This document shows positions 21,900-32,882 of a DNA stretch of 64,000 nt, one piece after another (within the stretch, counting starts at the first letter, position 1; every line of letters begins with the position of its first letter). A model generated the notes under the pieces. The model made no database searches and had not been told where the DNA came from. It worked only from the letters and a program-made list of their open reading frames with translations. This DNA is from Theristus sp. LFF4_11 (Eukaryota; Nematoda; Chromadorea; Monhysterida; Xyalidae). The DNA lies in the NCBI GenBank assembly GCA_030248135.1, contig JASANC010003039.1:1-64000 (forward strand). The letters are read 5' to 3'. The position numbers were made by a program, and so were the translations under genes.

Positions 21900-23926
21900 T
21901 CAGTCACCATCACCAAAGTCCACCATGGCCACAGCCTCGTCGTAATCGGGGGGCAGACTCATTCCATCTTCATCAACTCGTCTGCCCAATTTCTTTTGAT
22001 TCACCACTTGACGTCGTTGCTGCTCAATGCGCCCGGTTGAAGTCGTCGCTCGATTCTGACTTTGCGTTGTCGCCAAGCTTTCGGACTGAAATTTTGAAAT
22101 GTTTTAGCATGTCTTATGTTTTCTGTTTGAGGAACATGTTGTTTGGTCAATCAACGATCCCAATATGCTCAATCAACCTATTTTCCGCTGGCAGGTGATC
22201 ATGCCATACCAGGTCAGAACAGTCTCGGAAAAAAGGACAGTCAAACCAGATCCGCCGGTTAAACTAGTGGGACTAGTCTTGCCAACATACAGTAAAAAGG
22301 TTTGTGGCTTCGGAGACCTACAATGTTTCTAATTTGACCGGGTATGGCATTTAACTAAAATGTTTTGGTGCAGTGTTATGACGGCTGTAAAAGTAAGAAG
22401 AAGAAAAACTTTAAACGATTTGACGGTCGAACGTACAAGACTCTTCTGTGTCCATCGGTTTCGAATCAGCCCCACAAGCATGAGAACAATGAAAAACGAG
22501 CCAATCACGTAGGCAGCGGACACTGCGTTGCCACTGATCCAATCCAGCAGGTTCAACTGCTCACAATACTGACCCTCGTAACCTGGCAACAAAGTATCCC
22601 GTTTTTTACAGTCGCTGCTACAGTAACTGAAGTACATCATACGGTATTGCAGAAGTGGGATGCTATTTTCAGTATTCAAATGTGCCGTTTTCTCGGTTCC
22701 CGCGACATTCAAGAGCCCAGCCAGTCCGCACACAAACAAAACTGCCCCAAACATCATCCGCTGCAACGTTACCTTGCTGACAGCTGTAACACGCATTTCC
22801 CATTTCGTTCACAACACCACGATGTTGACAGCTGATTCGCTCGCAGCGACTGCCGGTGTAATATGGATCGCACGAGCAACTGCAATCATGAGCGCGAGAT
22901 TTTGGACGACAAAACAGACTTGGTTCAAAAGTTTCGCGCGGATTAACAGAAAAGAACGAAAACTGAAAACTAAAAAACTCACCCGTATTCTGAGTTGAGC
23001 CAGTCCCCATTGACGCAGTATCGCTCGTCACACTGGTCGCCTGACCAACCGGGCTCGCATAAGCAGCCTTGCTGGTCTGATGAGAAAAATTTGGGATTTC
23101 AGTAACATTACAGGATAGGGCTGAATGGGTCACCCAGCAAGCACAGGTACTTAGTGCAGGTCTTCAAACAATACCCGAAACAGCCAATTGAACCTGCTTT
23201 AAAGTTCTGAAGGCAGAAGTGCACGCGAGTTTTCGACTTCACCTTTTCTTGGATGACCGTAATCGCATTTCAGCTGGCAGAATTCGCCCGCAAACGATGC
23301 TTCACATTCGCACTTGTCCAACTTTATCGAATCGGTTCCATTTTTCGTCGACCAAACTTTCAATGTTCCATTATTGGCGCACACCTTTTGGTCGCAGTTT
23401 TCGCCCGCCCAGTATTCCTTACAGGCACATCCGTACCCGGTGAAATAACCGTTGGCTAAAAAATAGTAAAATAAAAATAGAATAGTAAAAAAGTAAAAGA
23501 ATGAAATAAAAAGGGAAAAAATATAAATAGTACATCAAAGCGAGTTTCTTTCTAAAAGCTAATGTTTCATGTAAGTTTATTGGCAGTGTTCTTTTTCAGA
23601 TATAAAAATATTCAGAGTATGACAGTTTTCCGACTTCAAACTATGCCAAACCAACCAAGTTCACACTTTCTCATGTGGCATTTATTGAAGTAACACGACA
23701 AACAGTAGAGCTGCGCCTCCACTACGCCGTCCTCCGAGTACGATTCCGTCGGCATTCTGTCTAATTTCAGAATGTCTTGGCATTGATGCGAGGTGTATGT
23801 TTTCTGGTTGCCGTCACCGTCACGTTCGGATGAAGCCGCTGATTCATTAGCAGCCAATTGAAGAATTACGGAGACCAGAATGAACACGCAAACGTCATAA
23901 ACAGAGACGACGATGTTCGGGGTCAT
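21900..23926 (-). CDS. EGF-repeat single-pass membrane protein with PPxY cytoplasmic tail
   Basis: Six exons: 23926-23656, 23455-23243, 23076-22983, 22879-22773, 22582-about 22410, 22085-21900. All junction phases agree. A signal peptide (VCVFILVSVILQLAANES) is followed by a Cys-rich N-terminal segment (CLSCYFNKCHMRKC). Then come EGF-like modules with CACKEYWAGENC, CECEASFAGEFCQLKC, CLCEPGWSGDQCDERYC and CSCDPYYTGSRCERISC. One transmembrane helix (AYVIGSFFIVLMLVGLI) is followed by a basic stop-transfer sequence. The tail ends LPPDYDEAV and an acidic stretch. PPxY motifs bind WW domains, for example of Nedd4 ligases (family knowledge), so endocytic turnover is a reasonable inference. The overall protein is not one I can name. 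It could be a nematode-specific EGF receptor-like protein. The tandem paralogue lies downstream on the same strand. Confidence 0.8.
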
Positions 23927-24001
23927 GTTACTGTTCAGTTTGCTCGAATTTTTATTTGCACTTTCAATTTTTCTGGAAAGACTAACAACAAATAAAGGCA
24001 A

Positions 24002-24685
24002 AAAAAACGCTCAATTCAAAATTATTAAAAAAACGAATTCAGAACGTTTGAACGCACGACAACAAAAATGTACGTGGCCAAATTTCGCGTAGTATTTTTG
24101 AAAATGGCCATAAGTGACTCATTGTTGGATATTCCGTGAAGTGCACCGAAAAGAAGTCTCAACAAAAATCCATCAATCTGTTTACTTGCGGAAGTAGCGC
24201 CGCCCGTACTGACTCAGCCAGCTAGCCTTCCGAAAGTACATGTTCTATTCCAAATAATGCGAATACCCAGGAAAGCTGCGTATGTGGATGACGTGACGAG
24301 AACGTCATGCTGCTTGAAAATTGTCACTATCCATACAAGACTCCGGTGCCATGCCACTAAATAAATCGATACGCCCAAGCGAAAAGCTAAAAAACTGTCT
24401 ACGCCACATGTGGTGTTTTGTTTTTGCGTGTTTTTTAGTTTCTGCCGAAAGCTTTTGAACGATGAAGTTGAAATGAACGTTTATCGACCATAAACGTTGT
24501 CATAAACACTCAGAAAACGGAGCTACAAAACTGAAACGGCTACTAGAGTCAGGCGCAATTTTAGAAGCCACCTTAGTGAAGTTCAAAAATAAGAATGTCA
24601 CTATTGCAATGTGCAACAACACGTTTTCAAGTCAGATAAACAAAAAAACCGTCTTACACACACATCACACATAACAACGGTCAGC
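24002..24685. other. Intergenic, no gene recognised
   Basis: AT-rich spacer between two minus-strand genes. It should hold the promoter of the EGF-type gene and the 3' UTR of the secreted protein gene. I see no specific element. Confidence 0.45.
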
Positions 24686-26266
24686 CTAATTCTTGCCCAA
24701 GGTTTTCTCGCATCTCGGCACGACCAGCGCGTCCGGCGCCAGATAGCTGGCAAAGGTGACGTTGCTGACGCGACTGCCAACGGTCAACTCGACCGTCAGG
24801 TCCGTCTGAACGCGGTACGTCAGTTGGTTGTGCAGATCGGTGAACTCGACGTCGCTCACCGAGTAACGGAACAGTTTCCTCTTTTGTACGCTCAGCGGTC
24901 GACGGCCGATCTCCACGGTGCACCGGCGGTAGTCGGACGTTTGTATCAGTTTCGCCTGCACGCTGGCACGGCGAAACGGCAGGTCGGACGTGTAGTAGCG
25001 AACGACGGCGGCGTCCTGCGTCAATCGCTCGTGCAGCATCGCGGCACGCAGCGGCTTACGGGCGCACTGCGACTGCGGACCGCGGCAGGATCTGAGAATG
25101 AAAACGTGTGACGTCAGGGACTATGGTGCACGAACAAATGGTATTGTACTACCGACTAAATGACAGTCCGCCAACACTGTGTTCAGTCAACAGTGGCCTA
25201 ATTGTTCAAGGTCTGGGCCAACCGTGTACTCGACTTCGCGTCTGGCCGAAAATCCGGCATCGTCAATAAAGATCATGCATGATAAGATGCAGAATGCCAA
25301 AAACGTGTGATGTTAGGGACTTTGTAACCGTGTCGATTTTGAGAACATGTATATTTGGCCACACCACAGTTTTAGCTTATTGGCTGTAAAATTCGTGATT
25401 AGTTAAAAAAAATCACGAAACAACAACATTTCAAACCTAATGAGCGTATCATGAAGACAGTAGATCGCCTCGCCGTCCATATCGCTCGTATAGCGCAGTA
25501 CAAGTCTCACATGATACCAAGCGTCTTGCACAATGCCAAACTCCGTGATGTCCACAGCTTTCGCGAACATTGTTTCATCCGGCAGCAACTGCGTCAAATT
25601 GTCGTACAGGCCCGACTCTAAATTCATCATGAAATGCGTCAACACCAGCCCGTGGTCGGAAATCAACGCCAATTGGACGGTCTTGGTGTGCGTCGGCACG
25701 ATCAGCTTCCACACTGAGAACTGCTCGTCTTCAGTTCCTTTGTCCCCACTGGCATCAGTTTGTTCTGTTGTTGTTTCATGGTCGTCATAATCTTGGTCAT
25801 AGTCGTCTGCGCGTACATTGTTGCTGTCCACATCGTCGTCGAGACCTGCCAATGACGGTGACTTGGGAGTTGCACTTTGTTGAATCAGCGGATCAAAAAA
25901 GCGGAACTCTCTGTTCAGCACACCGGACGGATCGAACGTGGTCGACGTTTCTTCGTCGTCTCCCACTGAATCCTGCCTGAGTTTCGTGTTCAGGAACACT
26001 TGATGATGCGGTTTTTCGTGATCATGCTTTCGATTTGTCGGTCGACGCTTCACCAGTCGCCCATCGTTGTTCAACGGTCGTAGAAACTCGCTGGACGCCG
26101 GATTCAAACGATACTTCGCGTTCCACTGCGCGCGAGGCAGCCGCTCACTGTGGTCAAAGTAGACGAGTCCGTGCTCGTTGGGGCAGGTGCCTTCGGTGAT
26201 CGCTCCGTTCTGCACGACCACCACCGCAAAGACAGTGAAAGAGTAGAACGCAAAGTGGAAATGCAT
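24686..26266 (-). CDS. Unrecognised secreted protein, two exons
   Basis: A long first exon (26266-25437) and a second exon (25091-24686, ending TAG) join in phase 2 to give about 411 residues. A signal peptide of about 22 residues (FHFAFYSFTVFAVVVVQNGA) precedes CPNEHGLVYF. A dibasic site (VKRRP) and a low-complexity Asp/Glu/Thr-rich stretch (residues about 145-180) follow. The C-terminal 220 residues look folded and contain at least two N-glycosylation sequons (NLT, NVT) and several Cys. Codon use and GC rise in the second exon, as in other real exons here. I do not recognise a family. It lies between the EGF-type gene and a GPCR on the same strand. Confidence 0.75.
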
Positions 26267-26988
26267 GATCTTTCAGATACTTTTGTGTGTGGAAAACGTG
26301 GAGGCGAAATTCTGTGCAAATTGTTAAGATATCACAACTGAAATTGAAACTCGAAGCAAAGAAAACGTGAAATCACGCGCATGTTTCCGCGATACGTTGT
26401 CATGATTTCTGACTCAGTGCATCTGCAACGTTTTTTCTGGTGTGAAATTGTTGCACTTTTGCTGCTGAAACTCAAATTCATTTTGTTATTTTTTTTGTTA
26501 TCGGCAAATAAAACGTTTTTCTTCAGACGTGTTGCTGTTGGGCTGCGATATGTACAATGTTACTCAATACATGTATCCTTTTGTAACTTTTGTGTTTTTA
26601 TGCAGGTTTTTTGAATTTGTATGCAGTGGACAATTGAGTTTTAAACCATGACACATGTGATTTTCAACATGCATTTTATGTTCAGATCAATAAGAGCAAA
26701 GAAGTTTTTTAAACGAATCCTTAACAGTTTCTATTGTGCCCATTCGATAACAAATTGAAATCAGCATTTCTAATAGTGTTTTTGCATCAAGTTCACACCA
26801 CAAAGAAAGTACTTTTCACTGGCACGGCAGTCACCGAATCAAACCAAATAACAAAAATAGTTTCAGAAACCAAAATACGAGGCAAAATCAAAGTCACTAA
26901 ACGAAAACTCTAAAGCACTAAAAAATCGAATACCGAAAACCATCACCGCAAGACAATGTGAGCAGCAAAAAACAAAACGAGTCCCAGT
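26267..26988. other. Intergenic, no gene recognised
   Basis: AT-rich spacer with T-rich stretches. No coding or RNA signal was found. The minus-strand GPCR 3' UTR and the promoter of the secreted protein gene should lie here. Confidence 0.45.
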
Positions 26989-29377
26989 TCATCCATCCCC
27001 GTGCTGCGCGTACGTGGCGGCCGACTGCACCCACGCGGTCAGTCGTTCGTTGAGCAGCTCCGGATTCAGGAACAGCTGCTGTTGCCGTTGCAGCGGCTCC
27101 CCGTCGCCGTGCGGCCGCTGCAGATGCACGGTGTTCGCGTCCGCCACAGCCGCACCGGGCAGCTCGGGTATGAGGAACTGCTTGTGCGTGTGCGCGTTCA
27201 ACTGCGGGCACGTGACACGATGCTGGTGGTGGCCGTGTTCGGCTGGTGGCACGGCCAGCGGCATATTCGGCGGCTGCTCGGAGCTGAGCGTTGTCGCCGG
27301 CGTCAGTGCGCCTTCGGCCTCTGCTGGCGGCCAGTAGCCGCTGGACGTCGTCTGACGGTCGAGTGCGACCAGGTCGGACGGAGTCAGCTCGTGCTCGTGA
27401 TCGCCAGCGTCGACCATGCTCGCACGACGACTCGACTCCGACTGGAGGTAGGTGCTCAGACGCTCCTGGGGGCGTGTGGAGTTGAGAAACGGGAAATATG
27501 AGACATTGATTGAGATGACTATGTGTGCTACCAGCTGCTGGGATAACGGGGCCAGTAAATTGGCCAGTAAAGCGGCTACTAAAATGGCTACTAAAACGCG
27601 TTTGGCTAGAAGGCGGCTACCAATGTGGCTGGTTACAAAAACGTATTGACCTACAACGCCGATTCAATGGCATCGCATCATCCCGTATTCCCAGCGACAT
27701 TGCACACCGTATAAAAAATGCACGAAACGAACCTGGATGCTGCTGCAGGACTGCAGATTTGCGTCGCTGTTTGCGAGCGACTGCGTTTCAATCACCTCAA
27801 TCGAGGGCACGTTCACGTTTTGCTCGACAGTGCCGTTCGGCACCGAAGAGTTCACTGTGCTCGTGTTTGACGACGAGGGCGCGTTGGCAAACCGGGCTGC
27901 AATAAAACGGTGCTTTTCTCACATTACAACTTTTAGGATTTTCGCCCACCCCATGGCGCAAGCTAAAATCGATGGGTGAAAGGCGCTCTGTACATTTTAC
28001 TGGGAAATCGACCAATTAATTAATTCATGTTCGTTCAAAAACTCTCATGATATAGACAGACAAAGCAACGCACGATGTTCAACCGCCTGCGAAGCCGAGC
28101 GAAACTGGCGAAAGTGCGATTTGCGTCGATCGGTCGGCGCCGTGGACGGATGCGATTTCATGTAGATGAAGATGATCTCAATCTGTTTCACGAATCCGTA
28201 CGAAATCAGCATGTTGGCGGACAGGTGAATCAGCGACGTAAAGATGCTTAGCAGAACGTCCAACGTTGAGAATGGCACTTGATAGCCGATAAGAAAATTT
28301 GCCGCCAACGTCAACAAAGCGATGATGTTGACAGCCAGCTGGCGTTTCAGAACACTCGTGAACGTCGTTCGAATATCGATCGGGGTCGTTTCGACGTCCG
28401 AGTTCTCGACGATCGCGCTCACTGAGCGACCTGGAAGTGCCAATTGTGAAAGAATCGTGTCGTTAAGGTTCGATAGGCTGAAGAGTTACAGTTAGCACAC
28501 TTTCAGACAACGAGTTTAGCAGTGGATTATCAGAAACGATGTAACAAATCCGTTCCTTGTTTGAACTTACACGTGCAGTTGATACGTGCATTCTGTGCAC
28601 GCAAATTCCACCTCCACAGGAATGCCTGCACAGACTGCATGCACCAACCAATCAGCTGGTTTATCATAAATTATCCAGATGGCCTATGTTTAAAATTTTC
28701 CGCAGAACTAGAAAACACCACCAAACCGGCCGGTGCCCACCTGGCGGCGGCACGAACGTCGGTCGCATGATCATCGGCAGATGCTGTATGGTGTTCTTGG
28801 CACGCTTGACCACCGTCCACAACGCGACCACATTCAGCACGCCCGTGAACAGCAACGCCACCATGGCCACCGGTATCTCGTTGGTCGGCCGCCGCTGGGC
28901 GCAATTGAAGCCGGCCAACTCCGGCAGCATGCGCCAGTCGCAGTCGGTGATCAGGTCCATCAACAGCAGCACCACCGCGGACAGCAGCCACGCCCACATG
29001 ACGCCGACACGAACGAGCGTCCTCTGGCCGTCGTCCCAGTCGAGACATTGCAGGATGTTCAGTAGACTGGCGATGCACAGGTTGGCGCTGGTGCAGAGCA
29101 CGCACAGCACGGTCAGCGCGCTGAGCGCACGATTCAGAAAGACGAGCGACGCCGCGGCCGGCAGCACGAGATAGGCGATCGTGGGAGTCAGCTGGCACAC
29201 GGCCAAGTGCACCAGTAGGGCGGTGGGAAACACGTTCGCAGAGAGTGTTCGTCGGTAGAAATTGGTCTTGTAGGGGCGCGCTTGGCGAACACGACGGATG
29301 ACAGTTGGAATGCGGCAGCAGGGCGGGATCAGAGAAGCGAATGCGGCGATGCTGATGCCAATCCACCAAAAAGCCAT
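26989..29377 (-). CDS. Orphan 7-transmembrane (GPCR-like) receptor, four exons
   Basis: Exons 29377-28741, 28430-28074, 27896-27733 and 27465-26989 join with matching phases into about 544 residues. Seven hydrophobic helices are visible: AFWWIGISIAAFASLI, VFPTALLVHLAVCQL, ALTVLCVLCTSANLCIASLL, VMWAWLLSAVVLLLMDL, IPVAMVALLFTGVLNVVALW, NIIALLTLAANFLIGY and LLSIFTSLIHLSANMLISYGF. A Cys between helices 2 and 3 or in the second outer loop (TDCDW...FNC) could form the usual disulfide. The DRY and NPxxY motifs are not evident, so the subfamily is unclear. The C-terminal tail of about 210 residues is rich in Gln, His and Ser. Just upstream, in a different frame, another hydrophobic open frame (LVFLFSFVAITLELL) ends at a run of six A. 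An A-run length error could merge the two frames and change the N-terminus. Confidence 0.7.
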
Positions 29378-30019
29378 TTTTTAGGAAATATGTCAAGTTT
29401 GGCAATAGTTCTAATGTTATTGCCACGAAACTGAATAAGAAAACTAAGCCTGATATCTGAAGATGATGAAAACAAGCTGCTTCCGAGCCCCATTTCGCCT
29501 CGCATGAATGACTCATTTTGTTGTTAATCCCGGACCTTGGGCGTTTTACCGAGTAGCTGCAGCTTTCATCATAATCGCCTTGATAAGCAAGCAACAAAAA
29601 GCATTATCATCCACATGATGCGTTGAAACGACAGCAGTCTGAACATGTTGCTTACACGTGCACAGCGACTTGGGCGATAATTAGCCAATTTAGCTTAGGA
29701 GCACCTGTTTTGTTCAAGAAGCGCGTCGTCTAGCTCATACGCGTATATGCCAGCTGGGCTTAACGGAAATTAGCATTTCTGGATGGACACTTATTTGTTT
29801 TTTTACTGATTTCCGAGTTTGTTAAATTAAAAATCTTTTAAATTCGTTTTCAGTTGCAAAACGGTGAACATAGTACATTGTACCCGACGACAAAAACAAG
29901 AAACTACAAGTCTGCACAAACGAGAAACCAATAATGAAAAACGAACAAAACATTCGCTGAGTGTGGGACCACATGAAAGGAATTTCAAAAAGTCTCAATG
30001 AACTTTGTTTGTACAGCAT
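29378..30019. other. Intergenic between GPCR and SOD-like gene
   Basis: Apart from the hydrophobic out-of-frame open stretch at about 29380-29520 mentioned under the GPCR, no gene is visible. Confidence 0.4.
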
Positions 30020-32882
30020 TCAGCGGCGTCTCCTGCGATGACCGTGATTGCCATGATTGTCGCCGGGGTACCCCACGACCATGTCCATCGGTTCGTAGAC
30101 AATGTCCAACTTTGCGATGATACCGCAGGCGAGCGGCCGACCACTGGCGCCGTTTCGTTGGCTGATCTTCGAGTTCGAAATGCCTAAATCGTCCTCGAAC
30201 TCGGTGACTGCGATCGCGCGACCGAACACGTTGTTGCGGCCGAACAGCTCGATCCGATCCGAGCGCTTGCTGACGTTCGCGACGCCGTCCGCGGCGACCT
30301 CGATGTTGCCGAGATCACCGTTGTGACGGATTCTGCGTGGCATAATAAGGTTCAAATCATCCGTTTCGTTGGTCTTGAGAAGCAAGTGTCCCTTGTTTCG
30401 TTTAGTAGTTCACCGATCGACTATGATTTGTCCATGCGACCTATCGGGAGATCGATATTCGCTAAGGCGCGTTTAGCAATTAGATTTTCTTGCGTACGCA
30501 CGGAGACAGAACTTAAAAAATGGCTACGCGAATTAGAATTTCGTACGCATGACTGTCGTTCGCACGTAACGACTGTTTTGCGCGCATGATTTAGAACGTT
30601 GTCCGTGCGCACGCAAAAAAACTTGTGCCCACGCGAATTAGAATTTCGTGCGTGTGACTTACGTCTGTCCGACACGACTGTTTTGCGCACGGGATTTAGA
30701 ACGACTGTTTGTCCGTGCGTAAAAAGACAAATGCGCACGCGAATTAGAATTTCTTGCGCACGACTGTCCGACGACTTTTTGCTGCTGGCAGCAAAAAGTC
30801 GTTCGACAGATGTGCGGAAAAGTTCATATTTTCCAGTGTCTGTTAATTTTAAGTTGAAAATTAAGGTATTTTAGATGTTGGGGCAACGGAAAAAATGCTC
30901 AGTTTTATTTGGTGTGTCTACTTGCCTGTTTTGAAAAGAAAGAAAACTGAAATCTACTGGAAACTGTTGTATTTCGTTGTTTGTTTGTTTGTTTGTTTGT
31001 TTGCTTCCTGGTTTTGGAGAAGGGGGCTGCTGGTTCCAAAAAAGCAAAACAGCCAAGCCTAAGCCTAAGCCTAAGCTTCTCTGTCACCTGCGCTTCGTCG
31101 AGCGAACTGATCAGCGTCGGCGGAGATTTTGGGTCAGCATTTTCCATTTTTGAAAGATCCAAATCAAAATTTGTTCAAATTCAGTTTGTATATACCAAAA
31201 CTGAAAGAATTTAGATTTTTACATGCGCTTCTTGAGAACACATGTGATAAAAATGCGACGACAAACTGAATGCAAAATGGGGAAGGGGGCATGTTGTTCC
31301 AGAGCCGAGGGGTTGGGGGGGGCGATATAGATAGCTGGAGCAAATTTTCCAGATAGAGAGATAGCTGGAAAATTTTGGGGGGGGGGCCGCGGGGGGGCCA
31401 TGTGACTTTGGGGGGGGGGGGCGGTCAAAATTTTGAAATTTGATAGATAGATAGCTAAAACGCTAAAAAGCTATAAAAACAGCAAAATAATGCTAAAAAT
31501 ACACTAAAAATCGAGTATAAGTGCGTATTTTACCTCAAGTTAGCGAAATTTTCAAGAATTACGAGAAAAAATGGTCAATTTTGGTCAAAAATTGACTCAT
31601 TTTATGTCTTCGAAGACAAAAATTTTCAGATAGATAGCTGGCTGAGAATTTTTTTAGATAGATAATAGCTGAGCCGAAAAAACCTGTCTGATAGAGATAG
31701 ATTCGAAAAAATTTTTTTTGGGGGGGGGGCGGCCCCCCCCAGGCCCCCCTAGAACAACTATGGAAGGGGGTAGGGGAAGGGGAGGGAATGCAAGGGAGAT
31801 GACCACTAAAAAATAAAATTTGTAAATTCCCGTTTTCAAATTTGCTAGGGCAGACATTTGCATTTTTGTCCGTAACAGAACGGACTATTTTTGGTCACGG
31901 CATTTAGAACGACAGTCGTATGACGGATGCTACACGTTTTCTAATTCCCGTACGCAAGCTTGTCCGTCCGCACGTTCGGACATACCACACAACTTTTTGC
32001 CCACGCGAATTAGTTCTCCGTATGTATGCACGACACTTCAGTCGTTCTAAATGCGGTGCGCAGTTTTCAGTTTTGTCGTGTGGCGTAAACGAAACGACTG
32101 TTTTGCGCCCCGCATTTAGAACGACGTGCGTTCCGTGCGTACGCACGTAAATCTAATTGCTAAACGCGCCTAGTATGGGGTAGGCACCTAATGACTGAGA
32201 AACTCAATCGGCGCGCCCACTTGCACGGCGTTCTGGACGCATCTCTGAATTAGCCCCGGCTAAACACACCGCATACATGTAAGTTCATGTGCCTTGTTCG
32301 GTCGAGAAATAAAAACTTTTGTTAATCGATCAAAAAACCCGATAAAAACACGAACTGCATCAAAAAGCCAAACACTACACACAGAGACCTGTCTTCTAAG
32401 CCGCCGTGCGGGTACCAGTCGGGATTAAAGTGATAGCCGATTGATCTGCAGAAGCGCGTGAAGTTGCCCCAGTTGTAAACGTGCAAGCCGTGGCGGCCGG
32501 GGGTGAGGCCGAAGATTTGGCCTCTGATCAGCGTCTTATCACCGACCGTTTGATTGAAGTAAATTGTGCCCGAAATTCGCGCGTCTTCACTGCGTAAGAT
32601 TGCAATGCCACTAAGAGCGACCACTAAAATATGCAAGTGAAAGATTAGAAACAGGAAAAATACACATGTTACTGTGTTAAATCTTCACTGTTCGAAATCT
32701 TAAACTAAGCTTCAATCTTGCACACCTTAACCGTGACTTAACAGAAACACCAAATACCAACGTTCAAAGTGTCGTTTATGGTGCATCGCAGCTGCATCGT
32801 GGTGAAACGCGCCAGATTCTGTTGCTAGCCCTCCTGTGGTCGCCGACGTCAAAACAACAGAAACAAATGAAAACCAAAACAT
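30020..32882 (-). CDS. Secreted Cu/Zn-superoxide-dismutase-like protein with altered copper site
   Basis: Three exons: 32882-32762 (signal peptide MFWFSFVSVVLTSATTG, then a His-rich segment), 32623-32389 and 30332-30020; phases 1 and 2 agree. About 222 residues. The SOD fold is clear: GTIYFNQ, GLTPGRHGLHVY, HFNPDWYPHGG, RHNGDLGNI, EDDLG, PLACG. By family numbering the copper ligand H48 is Tyr (HVY instead of HVH), H120 is Thr (AVTEFEDDLG instead of a His at that place), and R143 is apparently replaced by Pro. H46 and H63 remain. The zinc ligands H63, H71, H80 and D83 and the disulfide cysteines remain. I infer loss of dismutase activity with the fold kept. The tail NHGNHGHRRRR is His/Arg-rich. 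The first junction (GAAC|GTTGGT) is the least certain. The 2-kb second intron holds an inverted-repeat element. Confidence 0.85.
31055..31076. repeat. Short interstitial telomere-like tract, (GCCTAA)n
   Basis: AAGCCT is repeated 3.7 times without error. The other strand is (TTAGGC)n, the canonical telomere repeat of many nematodes (established knowledge). It lies in the SOD-like intron. Confidence 0.85.
31240..31770. repeat. G-rich and GATAGATAG low-complexity tracts
   Basis: Two G-rich clusters (about 31310-31425 and 31715-31755) are surrounded by GATAGATAGCT runs. The second cluster, with TTCGAAAAAATTTTT before it and CCCCCTAGAACAACTATG after it, matches 11225-11310 in the foldback element. 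This is therefore a dispersed repeat. Base-run lengths here may be unreliable. Confidence 0.7.

Larger units (their letters stand above)
30462..32172. mobile_element. Inverted-repeat element in the SOD-like gene intron
   Basis: The left end CTAAGGCGCGTTTAGCAATT and the right end (32133-32172) are reverse complements over about 40 bases, with GTGCGTACGCACG inside. Motif ACGCGAATTAGAATTT recurs at about 30528, 30640 and 30739, with a shorter form near 32004. The centre (30900-31850) holds unrelated G-rich, GATA-rich and telomere-like tracts, so other insertions are nested. No transposase frame is present. Confidence 0.65.
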
